Position numbers and translations under genes: made by a program. Below, one piece after another: positions 15,256-23,465 of a stretch of DNA of 28,602 nucleotides (position 1 is the stretch's first letter; each line of letters starts with the position of its first letter). The stretch is from SKVL01 sp046542915 (GTDB taxonomy: Bacteria > Patescibacteriota > Minisyncoccia > Phycocordibacterales > CSBR16-193), in contig JBKHAI010000002.1 in assembly GCA_046542915.1 (NCBI GenBank), forward strand, positions 1-28,602, written 5' to 3'. The notes beneath the pieces were generated by a model. That model did no database searches. It saw only the letters and a program-made list of their open reading frames with translations, and was not told the DNA's origin.

Positions 15256-17550
15256 ATGGCGGAAAAAGGAAAACACGTGGATCTAATGAATCCGAAGAAC
15301 ACTAAAGCATTTATAAAGGAAGTTCAAAAACGGGACGGCTCTAAGGTGCCGTTTGACCTTAGCAGGATAGCCAATGCTATATATAAGGCGATGTTGGCTG
15401 CCGAAGAAGGGTCCGATGTTGAAGCCAGTATGGTTGCTAATAAAGTATTTGCCGATCTGGTGCGTATCAGTAAGAAGTATAAGAATTTTGTGCCGACCGT
15501 TGAAGGAATACAAGATACGGTTGAAAAGGAATTGATCGTTGGTGACTACGTCTCCTCCGCCAAAAAATATATTTTATATAGAGAAAAAAGAGCCCAACTG
15601 CGTCAACAAGGTGTGAAGGTACCGGAAAAAGTTAAGAAACTTACCGAAGAAAGTCGCAAATACCTCCGTAATCCTTTGGCGGAGTTTATTTATTACAGAA
15701 CCTATTCTCGTTGGATGGAAGAAGAAGGGCGACGAGAGACTTGGATAGAGACGGTTGATCGCTATATGGATTTTATGAAAGAGAACCTGGGTGACAAGTT
15801 CAAGAAAGAAGAATATAAAGAATTAAGAGAAGCGATCTTAAATCAAGAAGTAATGCCGTCTATGCGGCTAATGTGGAGTGCCGGTAAAGCGGCGCGAAGG
15901 ACCAACGTCTGTGCCTATAACTGCTCTTTTATAGCCCCGAGGAAGTTAAGAGATCTGGGAGAGATAGTTTATCTTTCAATGTGTGGGGCCGGAGTCGGAT
16001 TTTCGGTAGAGAGCCAACATGTTGAGGCCTTTCCTCAGATCAAAAAACAAACGGGAGAAGAACTTCCTAAACATGTTATTGCTGACAGCAAAGAAGGGTG
16101 GGCCGATGCTCTGGTTTTAGGACTGGAAACTTGGTTTTCCGGAAAGGATGTTAAATTTGATTACTCGCAGGTGAGGCCTCGCGGTTCCAAGTTGAAAACA
16201 ATGGGTGGCAAAAGCTCCGGACCGGAGCCGCTTATGGATCTTTTGAAGTTCAGTCGCGAAAAGGTCTTGGCTCGCCAAGGAAGGCGACTCTCTACTTTGG
16301 ATGTTCATGATATTATATGCAAGATAGGTGAAGTTGTTGTCGCCGGAGGGGTCCGCCGTAGTGCTTTGATATCACTTTCCGATCTTGATGATCCGGCAAT
16401 GCGAGATGCTAAGAAAGGAGAGTTTTATGTAACCGAACCCCAGCGTTCTATGGCCAATAATTCGGTAGTTTACAACGAGAAACCCTCGGAAGCCGAGTTT
16501 TTGGATGAGTGGTTGGCTTTAATGAAATCCCAATCGGGAGAAAGAGGGATCTTTAACAGAGGATCTTTGAAAAAACAGCTACCACAAAGGCGTTGGAAGC
16601 TCTTTGCCGACAAGACCGACTTTTCCGGCACCAATCCCTGTGGCGAGATAGTCTTGCGGTCCAAGCAGTTCTGTAACCTCTCCGAGGTTGTGGCCCGCTC
16701 CGGAGACACCAAGAAGGACCTTTTGAGAAAGGCCCGCTTGGCAGCTATGTTGGGAACCTATCAGTCCTCTTTGACTAATTTCGGTTATCTTTCCAAGGAA
16801 TGGGAAGAGAACTGCAAAGAAGAAAGACTTTTGGGAGTTTCAATTACCGGCCAGTGGGATTGTAAGGAAGCCCGAAAAAGTGAGGTTTTACAAAGCATTA
16901 AGAAAGAGGCCATAAAAACAAATCAAGAATACGCCAAGAGGTTGGATATAAATCCTTCATCAGCGGTAACCTGCGTTAAGCCATCCGGAACCGTCTCTCA
17001 ACTGGTGGACGCTTCATCAGGAATGCATCCGCGGTATGCCAAGTACTATATTAGACGCGTCAGGATATCGGCTACGGATTCTCTTTTCCAGATGCTTAAG
17101 GATCAAGGAGTACCTTTTCATCCGGAAGTGGGGCAAAGTGTTGAAAATGCTAACACTTACGTTCTGGATTTTCCGGTCAAAGCTCCCGAGGGAGCCGTGA
17201 CCAGTGGGGATCTTGATTCCGGAAAACAACTTGAATATTGGAAAAAGCTGAAGGAGAACTATACCGAACACAATCCTTCCGTAACTATTACGGTGAGTGA
17301 CGATGAATGGATCTCTACAGCTCATTGGTTGTATAACAACTGGGACATTATTGGCGGATTGTCTTTCTTACCCAAGACCGATCATGTTTACCGTCTGGCC
17401 CCTTATGAAGAAATAGATGAAGAGAGGTATAAAGAACTGTCCAAGAGATTTACGGACATTGATTTCTCCAAGATCGTTACTTATGAAGGGGACGATAACA
17501 CCGAAGGTGCCAAAGAATACGCCTGTGTCGCCGGCGGTTGCTCCATATAA
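15256..17550 (+). CDS. nrdJ: Adenosylcobalamin-dependent ribonucleoside-triphosphate reductase (class II)
   Basis: This 764-residue monomer-type class II ribonucleotide reductase makes deoxyribonucleotides using adenosylcobalamin. An ATP-cone regulatory domain occupies about residues 20-110. The 10-stranded barrel carries the paired active-site cysteines C223 (A-Y-N-C-S-F) and C473 (Q-F-C-N-L) and the radical cysteine C462 in N-P-C-G-E. V-K-P-S-G-T-V follows in the C-terminal part. The tail ends C-V-A-G-G-C-S-I, with C757 and C762 as the re-reducing pair. The layout matches Lactobacillus-type RTPR. No cobalamin synthesis or transport gene is in the window, so the cofactor is presumably acquired. 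The gene is monocistronic, with its own promoter and a new promoter after it. Confidence 0.9.
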   Translation: MAEKGKHVDLMNPKNTKAFIKEVQKRDGSKVPFDLSRIANAIYKAMLAAEEGSDVEASMVANKVFADLVRISKKYKNFVPTVEGIQDTVEKELIVGDYVSSAKKYILYREKRAQLRQQGVKVPEKVKKLTEESRKYLRNPLAEFIYYRTYSRWMEEEGRRETWIETVDRYMDFMKENLGDKFKKEEYKELREAILNQEVMPSMRLMWSAGKAARRTNVCAYNCSFIAPRKLRDLGEIVYLSMCGAGVGFSVESQHVEAFPQIKKQTGEELPKHVIADSKEGWADALVLGLETWFSGKDVKFDYSQVRPRGSKLKTMGGKSSGPEPLMDLLKFSREKVLARQGRRLSTLDVHDIICKIGEVVVAGGVRRSALISLSDLDDPAMRDAKKGEFYVTEPQRSMANNSVVYNEKPSEAEFLDEWLALMKSQSGERGIFNRGSLKKQLPQRRWKLFADKTDFSGTNPCGEIVLRSKQFCNLSEVVARSGDTKKDLLRKARLAAMLGTYQSSLTNFGYLSKEWEENCKEERLLGVSITGQWDCKEARKSEVLQSIKKEAIKTNQEYAKRLDINPSSAVTCVKPSGTVSQLVDASSGMHPRYAKYYIRRVRISATDSLFQMLKDQGVPFHPEVGQSVENANTYVLDFPVKAPEGAVTSGDLDSGKQLEYWKKLKENYTEHNPSVTITVSDDEWISTAHWLYNNWDIIGGLSFLPKTDHVYRLAPYEEIDEERYKELSKRFTDIDFSKIVTYEGDDNTEGAKEYACVAGGCSI

Positions 17551-17612
17551 CTTTTTCCAAAAGGACAAGATAATATAAACTTGCTGTTTTTTAGCACGTG
17601 GTTTTTAAGTTG

Positions 17613-17621
17613 TGTTAAAAT
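17613..17621 (+). promoter_or_regulatory. Extended -10 promoter before the ATPase-linked membrane gene
   Basis: TGT TAAAAT sits 18 nt before the ATG at 17640, giving a leader of roughly 12 nt. The ATG is directly preceded by five T and there is no Shine-Dalgarno sequence. Confidence 0.55.
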
Positions 17622-17639
17622 ATCTATAGTATTATTTTT

Positions 17640-19283
17640 ATGACTTTTCAAAAAAAACCGCTGCTAAAAACCCTTTTGTTTTTATTACTCTCGGTGACAT
17701 CTTTTTTGTTTTCCGTTGATGTCTTTGCCGCGGAACCGCAATACTATAATCTCTCGGTCACTTACCCATTAGCGGGCCTGGATCCGGAACCCGGTGATGT
17801 GATCGTTCGGAATAGGTTCTCTAATACGCTTAGAATATCGACCTCCGAGGACAGTCCTTACGTTTTCGGCGTAGTGGCTGAGGAACCGGCAATGGTCTTT
17901 AGGACCGAGGCTGAGTCAGTGCCTCTAATGCGGGTAGGGCAAGCCAGAGTTAAGGTTGTTTTAAAAAATGGAGATATCGAGGAAGGGGATCATTTAACTA
18001 CTTCCAATATATTAGGATACGGTAAGAAGGTGGAGCCTTATCATCGCTATACTTTAGGTATGGCTTTGGAGTCCTTAAGCGAAGAAGATACCAAGAGTAG
18101 TGTAGAAGGACCCGACGGGGATACTTATCCCGCGGGTAGGGTTTTGGTTGACCTCAGGATCAGTCTTCATGGGTCAGGAGTTGTTAGGGTGCCCTACGAT
18201 GATTTCGATTCCAGTTCAAGAGGAGAACTCACCGAGGTCGGCGCCAGAGAGATGTTCAGCCAGAATATGGAAACTTTTCAAGAACTGGGGAGAAGAGCTC
18301 GAGATGGCACTCGTGATTTTCTGGAATCAGAAGGCGGAGTTGTTGCCTCTCGCGTTTTATCAACCGGCGGAGCTGTGGTCGGGGCGATCAGTTCTTTGAC
18401 GGTATTCTTTTTGTCTCCTCTAACGGTCTTTGAGATATTCCTCTTACCTTTTAGACTGTGGGCGCTTCTTCTGTCTTTTTTTGGTATCCGAAGAAGATCA
18501 AAACCTTGGGGGGTTGTCTATGACAGTGTTACCAAACAACCTATAGATCCGGCCTATGTGCAACTGGAGGATGAAAAAGGAGAAGAGGTGGATATGTCCA
18601 TAACCGATATAGACGGACGTTACGGTTTTTTGGTTGAACCGGGAAAGTATAAAATGAAAGTTAACAAAAGCAACTACATCTTTCCTTCGGAAAAACTCAA
18701 AGCAAAAAATAGCGATGATATTTACAACAACCTATATTTTGGTGAAACTTTTGGTGTTAACGAGAAGGATGCTGTTATTGATAAGAATATTCCTATGGAT
18801 CCGGCTGATTTTGACTGGAATGAGTTCGCGAAGCTGAATAAGAACATTTTGAAATACTACTCCTATGCCGATATGTTCAAGGCGGTCATCTTCAAGTGGT
18901 TATTTCATATCGGGTTTATAGTGGCGATCGTGGCTCTTATCTTAATGCCCAATGTCTATAACATAGCCATAGTGGGACTGTATGTCTTTCTTTTCTTCTT
19001 GAGACTGGTAGGCTTAAAGCCACGTCATTACGGGAGGGTGGTTAGGGAAACCGATCGGACACCTTTATCTTACGCCGTCGTCCGTGTCTGTATGGCAAAG
19101 AGTGGCCGGGAAGTATCAAAAGCTGTTTGTGACAAATACGGAAGATATTTCGCTCTGGCTTCGGATGGAGAATATTATGTAAAGATAGACCGCAAGACCG
19201 GAGAAGACCGTTACGAAAACATCTACACCTCTGAACCGTTTATGGTAACTAAAGGTATCATTAAAGAATTGTTTAAGGTTTAG
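17640..19283 (+). CDS. Membrane protein with fibre-like and carboxypeptidase-regulatory-like domains
   Basis: No named family covers this 547-residue protein as a whole. A signal peptide spans about residues 1-31. Residues 52-150 form a beta-rich domain with G-D-V-I, F-G-V-V-A-E-E-P, an E-E-G-D-H-L-T-T-S-N segment and G-M-A-L-E-S-L, the pattern of domains in tail-fibre-like CPR surface proteins. It is shared with the next gene product. A hydrophobic stretch at 241-283 is followed by a Cna-B/carboxypeptidase-regulatory-like beta domain (287-345), another hydrophobic segment (417-457), and a second domain of that kind (463-547). It is 107 bp upstream of the c-like gene of the ATPase locus; a functional link is inferred from the shared domain and position. 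Confidence 0.6.
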   Translation: MTFQKKPLLKTLLFLLLSVTSFLFSVDVFAAEPQYYNLSVTYPLAGLDPEPGDVIVRNRFSNTLRISTSEDSPYVFGVVAEEPAMVFRTEAESVPLMRVGQARVKVVLKNGDIEEGDHLTTSNILGYGKKVEPYHRYTLGMALESLSEEDTKSSVEGPDGDTYPAGRVLVDLRISLHGSGVVRVPYDDFDSSSRGELTEVGAREMFSQNMETFQELGRRARDGTRDFLESEGGVVASRVLSTGGAVVGAISSLTVFFLSPLTVFEIFLLPFRLWALLLSFFGIRRRSKPWGVVYDSVTKQPIDPAYVQLEDEKGEEVDMSITDIDGRYGFLVEPGKYKMKVNKSNYIFPSEKLKAKNSDDIYNNLYFGETFGVNEKDAVIDKNIPMDPADFDWNEFAKLNKNILKYYSYADMFKAVIFKWLFHIGFIVAIVALILMPNVYNIAIVGLYVFLFFLRLVGLKPRHYGRVVRETDRTPLSYAVVRVCMAKSGREVSKAVCDKYGRYFALASDGEYYVKIDRKTGEDRYENIYTSEPFMVTKGIIKELFKV

Positions 19284-19317
19284 TAGTGTTTATTATGGTA
19301 CATTTGATCAAGGGCTG

Positions 19318-19376
19318 TGTTAGAATGTAAACAAGCATAAAGGCGTCTGGTTGCCCTTTCGGGTTGCTTGAGAGCC
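19318..19376 (+). promoter_or_regulatory. Extended -10 promoter and structured leader
   Basis: TGT TAGAAT (19318-19326) precedes a leader of about 60 nt, the longest of the well-defined leaders in this locus. At 19342-19376 an imperfect hairpin can form (GGC/GCC, TCT/AGA and CCC-TTTC-GGG), followed by GTTTTATATG just before the start. It could attenuate or protect the ATPase-locus transcript. Confidence 0.45.
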
Positions 19377-19390
19377 GTTTTATATGATCA

Positions 19391-20218
19391 ATGAAAGTCT
19401 GGACATTAATAAAAACTTTCATCTGTTTTTTCCTGCTTTTCGGTCTTTTTCCTGCTGTTTCGGCTCAGATAGGACACGGGATATCATCCGAGGGTATGGA
19501 TATATCGTCTGGTAGCATAATATCCAGAGACCCTGCCAGCGGATCCTTTCGTCTATCAAGACAGGTCAGCAGTCCTGATATATTCGGAGTGGTTGTTGAA
19601 AATCCAATGATGACCGTACACCCTGATGACGACACTGACATCTCCGTCCTTCGAACCGGTGAAGTTCAAGTTAATGTCATCTATCAAGATGAGCCCATAG
19701 AAACCGGAGACTATATAACGACATCTGAAGTTCCGGGTTATGGTAGGCTCGCTGGAGAAGAACACCGTTATGTTGTCGGTATAGCTTTAGAAGACCTCTC
19801 TGCTGATGACTTTGAACCTCTTTCCGATGAAGACCTTGAAGAAGAGGTAATGGTCGCCGAGCTCTTGGTTGACCTTCAAATAGGCGCTCGAGAGATGGAA
19901 GAAGAAGTTCCTCCATCAGGTGGTGGTGATGAAGATTTAACACCGCTGGGGTCTCAGATGGAGCACTACCTTGCTATGATAGCCCGTTATCTGGCGGCCG
20001 CCTTGGTTGCCATTGGCGCTCTTTATCTGTCTTATCGTTTCTTTAAAGCTAATGTTAAAGATGGTCTCTCCGCTCTAGGGCGCAACCCCTTAGCCCGACA
20101 GTCCATACAGAAAATGATGCTCCTGAATATGCTTTTGGTCGTTGTTATCAGTGTTGGCGGTCTTCTGTTAAGTGCGCTTATACTACTGGTTCCTGTTTTC
20201 ATTAGCAAGATAATGTAG
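19391..20218 (+). CDS. Secreted fibre-like domain fused to an F0 subunit c-like hairpin
   Basis: This 275-residue protein has a signal peptide (about 1-25) and a domain at 40-137 homologous to residues 52-150 of the upstream 547-residue protein (shared F-G-V-V, G-D-Y-I-T-T-S, I-A-L-E-D-L-S). An acidic linker follows, then two hydrophobic helices (about 194-217 and 242-273). The connecting loop A-L-G-R-N-P (R231, N232, P233) matches the polar loop of ATP synthase subunit c. By the R-(N/Q)-P spacing of E. coli c, the position of the essential Asp61 falls at V251, and helix 2 contains no Asp or Glu. It sits directly ahead of the b-like gene. It may be a modified, non-translocating c homologue; a coincidental hairpin is the alternative. 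Confidence 0.55.
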   Translation: MKVWTLIKTFICFFLLFGLFPAVSAQIGHGISSEGMDISSGSIISRDPASGSFRLSRQVSSPDIFGVVVENPMMTVHPDDDTDISVLRTGEVQVNVIYQDEPIETGDYITTSEVPGYGRLAGEEHRYVVGIALEDLSADDFEPLSDEDLEEEVMVAELLVDLQIGAREMEEEVPPSGGGDEDLTPLGSQMEHYLAMIARYLAAALVAIGALYLSYRFFKANVKDGLSALGRNPLARQSIQKMMLLNMLLVVVISVGGLLLSALILLVPVFISKIM

Positions 20219-20299
20219 TTTTTGTGGAGACCTTTTATTTTTTAAGAAAACTTATGTGTTATCATAATTAAGTAATTTAATTGAACTATTTTTTATCAT

Positions 20300-21256
20300 A
20301 TGCTTGATATTTTCAATGAACCGCTTATCTGGATAATGGCCGCGCTGATCGCTTTGGTTTTATTTCTGGTCATTGTTGTCTTTTGGCTTTTGCACAGATT
20401 GAAAAAGTACCGAAGGAATTACGGGAAGATCTTGGAAGCCGCCGACAGGCAAGCGGGAGAAATAGTAAGCAACGCCCGCCTAAAAGCTCAAGATATCCTG
20501 CGTAATGCCGAAAATAATGCCGGCAAATACCTGACCGGAAAGGAAAGTGAAATAGAGAAGCTCCATAACGAATTCCAGGAACGACTTGAAGATCTTTCCG
20601 AAAGGATGAAAAATAATTTTTCGGAAAACGTGAGGCAGGTATCCCAACTCTCCGAAGGTATTTCCAAGGAAATGGAGAAGAGTATGAATTCTGCTACAAA
20701 AGAGGCCGTTAACGGGATCCAGGAGTTGTCATCTAAAGCTCAAACTGACTTGCAAGAAGAACTGCAACAAGTGAAAAACTCGGCAAATTCAATCAACAGA
20801 TCTTTAGAGGATATAGAAAATTCCGGTAAAGAAGTAAAGGAGAACTTTTCCAAAGCTGTTGCCAAGATGAACACCGTTTCCGAAGAGGCATCTTCAGATA
20901 TTCGTGAGCGGATAGAAGTTTCTGCTAAAGAAGCGGAAAAGGCGATCAATGGAGTTTTTGAGCAAACACGCGAGAGGTTAAATGAAGAAATAGAAAAGAT
21001 AACTCAAGACCTGCCATCTCTAAGGAAAGAGTTAAAGGATCAACTGAAGGAAGCAATGGAAAAGGAGCTTACCGAGGTGAAGAACGATCTGGATGGTTAC
21101 AAAAAGGAAAGAATGAGAATAGTGGACGAGAGAATAGTCAGCCTTGTTGAAGAGACCACTCAGCTTGTGCTTAATACCGGGCTCTCCGAAGAGGATCACC
21201 GAGAAGTCGTTCGCTCCGCTCTGGAAGAAGCCAAGACCAAGGGGGTCTTTAAGTAA
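20300..21256 (+). CDS. atpF: F-type ATPase subunit b-like protein, long coiled coil
   Basis: This 318-residue protein has one N-terminal membrane helix (about 8-32) and then an almost continuous charged helix, rich in Lys/Glu with heptad-like hydrophobics, to the end. That is the architecture of the stator stalk subunit b. Subunit b is usually 155-170 residues, so this stalk is about twice as long. Position supports the call: the delta gene follows after 9 bp, then alpha, gamma and beta. A TGT TATCAT element at about 20257 may be its promoter. Sequence identity to b subunits is not recognisable beyond architecture, so another coiled-coil tether is possible. Confidence 0.6.
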   Translation: MLDIFNEPLIWIMAALIALVLFLVIVVFWLLHRLKKYRRNYGKILEAADRQAGEIVSNARLKAQDILRNAENNAGKYLTGKESEIEKLHNEFQERLEDLSERMKNNFSENVRQVSQLSEGISKEMEKSMNSATKEAVNGIQELSSKAQTDLQEELQQVKNSANSINRSLEDIENSGKEVKENFSKAVAKMNTVSEEASSDIRERIEVSAKEAEKAINGVFEQTRERLNEEIEKITQDLPSLRKELKDQLKEAMEKELTEVKNDLDGYKKERMRIVDERIVSLVEETTQLVLNTGLSEEDHREVVRSALEEAKTKGVFK

Positions 21257-21265
21257 TATGATCTC

Positions 21266-21793
21266 ATGGATCTCACTGACACAATTTTTTCCAGTACCTA
21301 TACTTATACCGATTTCTATCGACGCTTCTCGCTTTTACGGGAATTTGTGGATTACGTTCTATACACCGATGAACAAAAACATCTGCCGGTCATGGCAAGG
21401 ATTGACCGATTTTGTGCTGACAGAAAGGTCAGTTCCGAGAACATTCAGGCCTTAAAGGACCTGGGAGAAGAATTTTTTTTAGGTGTTATTTCCGCCTCGG
21501 ATCCTTATAAAGAACTTTCTAAAATTGAAGAAGAATTCAAGAAATGCCCTCTTTTCATTTTACAAGTTCCGGTCAATTTTTCTGAAAAAGAAATACGGGA
21601 ACTAGGCAAATGGGTCAAAGAAAATGTCAACAAACGTGCTTTTGTGAGCATTAAAGTAAACCCCAAGCTCGGGGCAGGATGTATCTTCAGTTGGGGTAAC
21701 AAGCGTTACGATATGAGTTTTGAAAGTAAAAGAAAAGAAAAACACAGAAAGGTCTCTAATATGATAAAGGAGAAGATCGGAGGAAAGTTCTAA
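21266..21793 (+). CDS. atpH: F-type ATPase subunit delta
   Basis: This 175-residue protein has the length of the delta/OSCP subunit, which caps F1 and joins it to the b stalk. The C-terminal part (V-K-V-N-P-K-L-G-A-G-C-I-F-S-W-G and a final helical segment) follows the delta pattern of a conserved P-x-L-x-G-G-like turn followed by a beta hairpin. The N-terminal six-helix domain is poorly conserved. It lies 9 bp after the b-like gene and 55 bp before alpha. The alpha subunit here lacks the N-terminal helix that delta normally grips, so the joint may be built differently. Confidence 0.72.
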   Translation: MDLTDTIFSSTYTYTDFYRRFSLLREFVDYVLYTDEQKHLPVMARIDRFCADRKVSSENIQALKDLGEEFFLGVISASDPYKELSKIEEEFKKCPLFILQVPVNFSEKEIRELGKWVKENVNKRAFVSIKVNPKLGAGCIFSWGNKRYDMSFESKRKEKHRKVSNMIKEKIGGKF

Positions 21794-21834
21794 AGACCCG
21801 CTTTTCCACTTCTTTGAGCTTCTATTATGTATAG

Positions 21835-21840
21835 TATAAT
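21835..21840 (+). promoter_or_regulatory. -10 element before atpA
   Basis: A perfect TATAAT lies 8 nt before the atpA ATG, compatible with a leaderless internal transcript that would let alpha, gamma and beta be made independently of the upstream membrane genes. Confidence 0.5.
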
Positions 21841-21848
21841 GATGATAT

Positions 21849-23411
21849 ATGTCTGAAAACGTCGCACGAAAAGAGGTGGGTTATGTGGTGGAAGTCAAAA
21901 ATTATCTACTGACCATCAAAGGTCTCCCTTCAATAAGGGTCAATGACATCATAGTTGATGATCAAGGAAGGAAAGCTGTGGTTCACGCCCTCTCTGAAAG
22001 TTCGGTTGAGGCCCTGGTACTTGATAATAGGCCCGTTAATCCCGGCACCGAGTTTTTTATTGATAACAGTAGTGCCGGCTTGAATTTAAGTTATGATCTT
22101 AAAGGGAAAGTGGTCAATGCTCTGGGAGAGGTCGTTTCTCAAACTTCCGAAGATAACGGTAAGCCGCTTCGCTATCAGGATACTCCCACGGAACTTGCCT
22201 TTGACGTCGTGGCAAAGAACATTGATGCCAGGGATTTTATCAAGAAACAGCTGGTGACCGGCTTGGCTCTAGTCGATTGCATTCTTCCTGTCGGCAAAGG
22301 TCAGCGCGAGCTTGTTTACGGGCCGATACACAGCGGTAAGGGTGAATTTCTTCGGGATATAGTGATAAGTCAAAAGAAGCAGGGTAATGTCTGCATATAC
22401 ACAGCTATAGGAAAACCGTCAACTTTTACTTCCCGTCTAATAAGGGCACTTAGAGAAGCCGATGCTTTAGACGAGACAATAATAGTTTCCGCGTTATCTG
22501 ATGAACCGACACCGATGATAACCATCGCGCCATCCACGGCATTTTTAATAGCTGAATACTTTTGTAATAAAGGGGAAGATGTGGTGCTTATTCTTGATGA
22601 TCTGGGTATTCACGCTAAGTATATAAGAGAGACGGCGCTTCTTTCCGGACAGTTCCCGGGTAGAGAATCTTACCCGGGAGATATCTTTTACCAACACGCC
22701 CATCTTATGGAAAGAAGCGGTAGTTTTAATGAGAAGCAGGGTAATGGCACCATTACTCTTTTTCCGGTTCTGGAGACTGACGTTGAGAGTTTTACCAACA
22801 TTATTCCTACTAATCTGATGGGTTCCACTGATGGGCATTTCTTCTTTTCCACGGAGATGCACACTGAGGGCTTTAAACCGTCCATTTCTATTTTGCAGTC
22901 GGTTACTCGTGTGGGAAGGATGACTCATAACAATATCCAAAGAGAACTCTCAACCAAGTTAATGGATATTCTTTCCGAGTACCCTCGGCAACAGGAATAT
23001 AGCCGTTTTGGTACTCAAATGAGTAAACGTACCAGAGAGATACTTAAAAAGGGCAGGATCATCTACGAACTTTTAAACCAAAACAATACTGACCTGATGC
23101 CGGTTTCTATGCAGATAATGATGTTGTCTCTGGTCTTTACCTCATTTTTTGATCCCGATGATAATGATGTTGATATGATAAGAGCGGAGCGTCTAAATAT
23201 TTTAGAGACATTAGGGAAAAGCAAAAGTTTTTCTGGAGCACGGGATATGATCAGAAAAGGAGAGGCTGATTTAGATAGTCTGATCTCCGAGATGGAAAAA
23301 GGAGTTGAGGAATTGAACGGGCAAGTTCAAAGTGGAAAGAAAAAAGACACTGACGCAGAGAAAGAAAAAGAACAAAATGATAAGAAAGCCGCCGAAGAAG
23401 ATGAGTCGTAA
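21849..23411 (+). CDS. atpA: F-type ATPase subunit alpha, divergent
   Basis: This 520-residue alpha subunit is recognisable from P-V-G-K-G-Q-R-E-L, Y-P-G-D-I-F-Y, I-I-P-T-N and S-V-T-R-V-G with the conserved arginine R354. There are three oddities. The P-loop reads GPIHSGKG (158-165) where alpha normally has GDRQTGKT, so the Mg-coordinating Thr is Gly. The protein begins at the beta-barrel and lacks the N-terminal helix of about 25 residues that binds delta. It ends in a long Lys/Glu-rich tail from about residue 485. Walker B is V-V-L-I-L-D-D (D250, D251). The non-catalytic nucleotide site is probably altered. Followed by gamma after 54 bp. Confidence 0.88.
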   Translation: MSENVARKEVGYVVEVKNYLLTIKGLPSIRVNDIIVDDQGRKAVVHALSESSVEALVLDNRPVNPGTEFFIDNSSAGLNLSYDLKGKVVNALGEVVSQTSEDNGKPLRYQDTPTELAFDVVAKNIDARDFIKKQLVTGLALVDCILPVGKGQRELVYGPIHSGKGEFLRDIVISQKKQGNVCIYTAIGKPSTFTSRLIRALREADALDETIIVSALSDEPTPMITIAPSTAFLIAEYFCNKGEDVVLILDDLGIHAKYIRETALLSGQFPGRESYPGDIFYQHAHLMERSGSFNEKQGNGTITLFPVLETDVESFTNIIPTNLMGSTDGHFFFSTEMHTEGFKPSISILQSVTRVGRMTHNNIQRELSTKLMDILSEYPRQQEYSRFGTQMSKRTREILKKGRIIYELLNQNNTDLMPVSMQIMMLSLVFTSFFDPDDNDVDMIRAERLNILETLGKSKSFSGARDMIRKGEADLDSLISEMEKGVEELNGQVQSGKKKDTDAEKEKEQNDKKAAEEDES

Positions 23412-23465
23412 CTAAAGAGAGTTATTTTCTTATAATAAGTATAATATTTTTGAGCTAAACCTTTT

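Noticed and set aside
17640..19283. The 547-residue membrane protein as a cryptic subunit a
   Set aside because: Its hydrophobic segments lack the essential Arg-containing helix pattern of subunit a and are interspersed with beta-sandwich domains.
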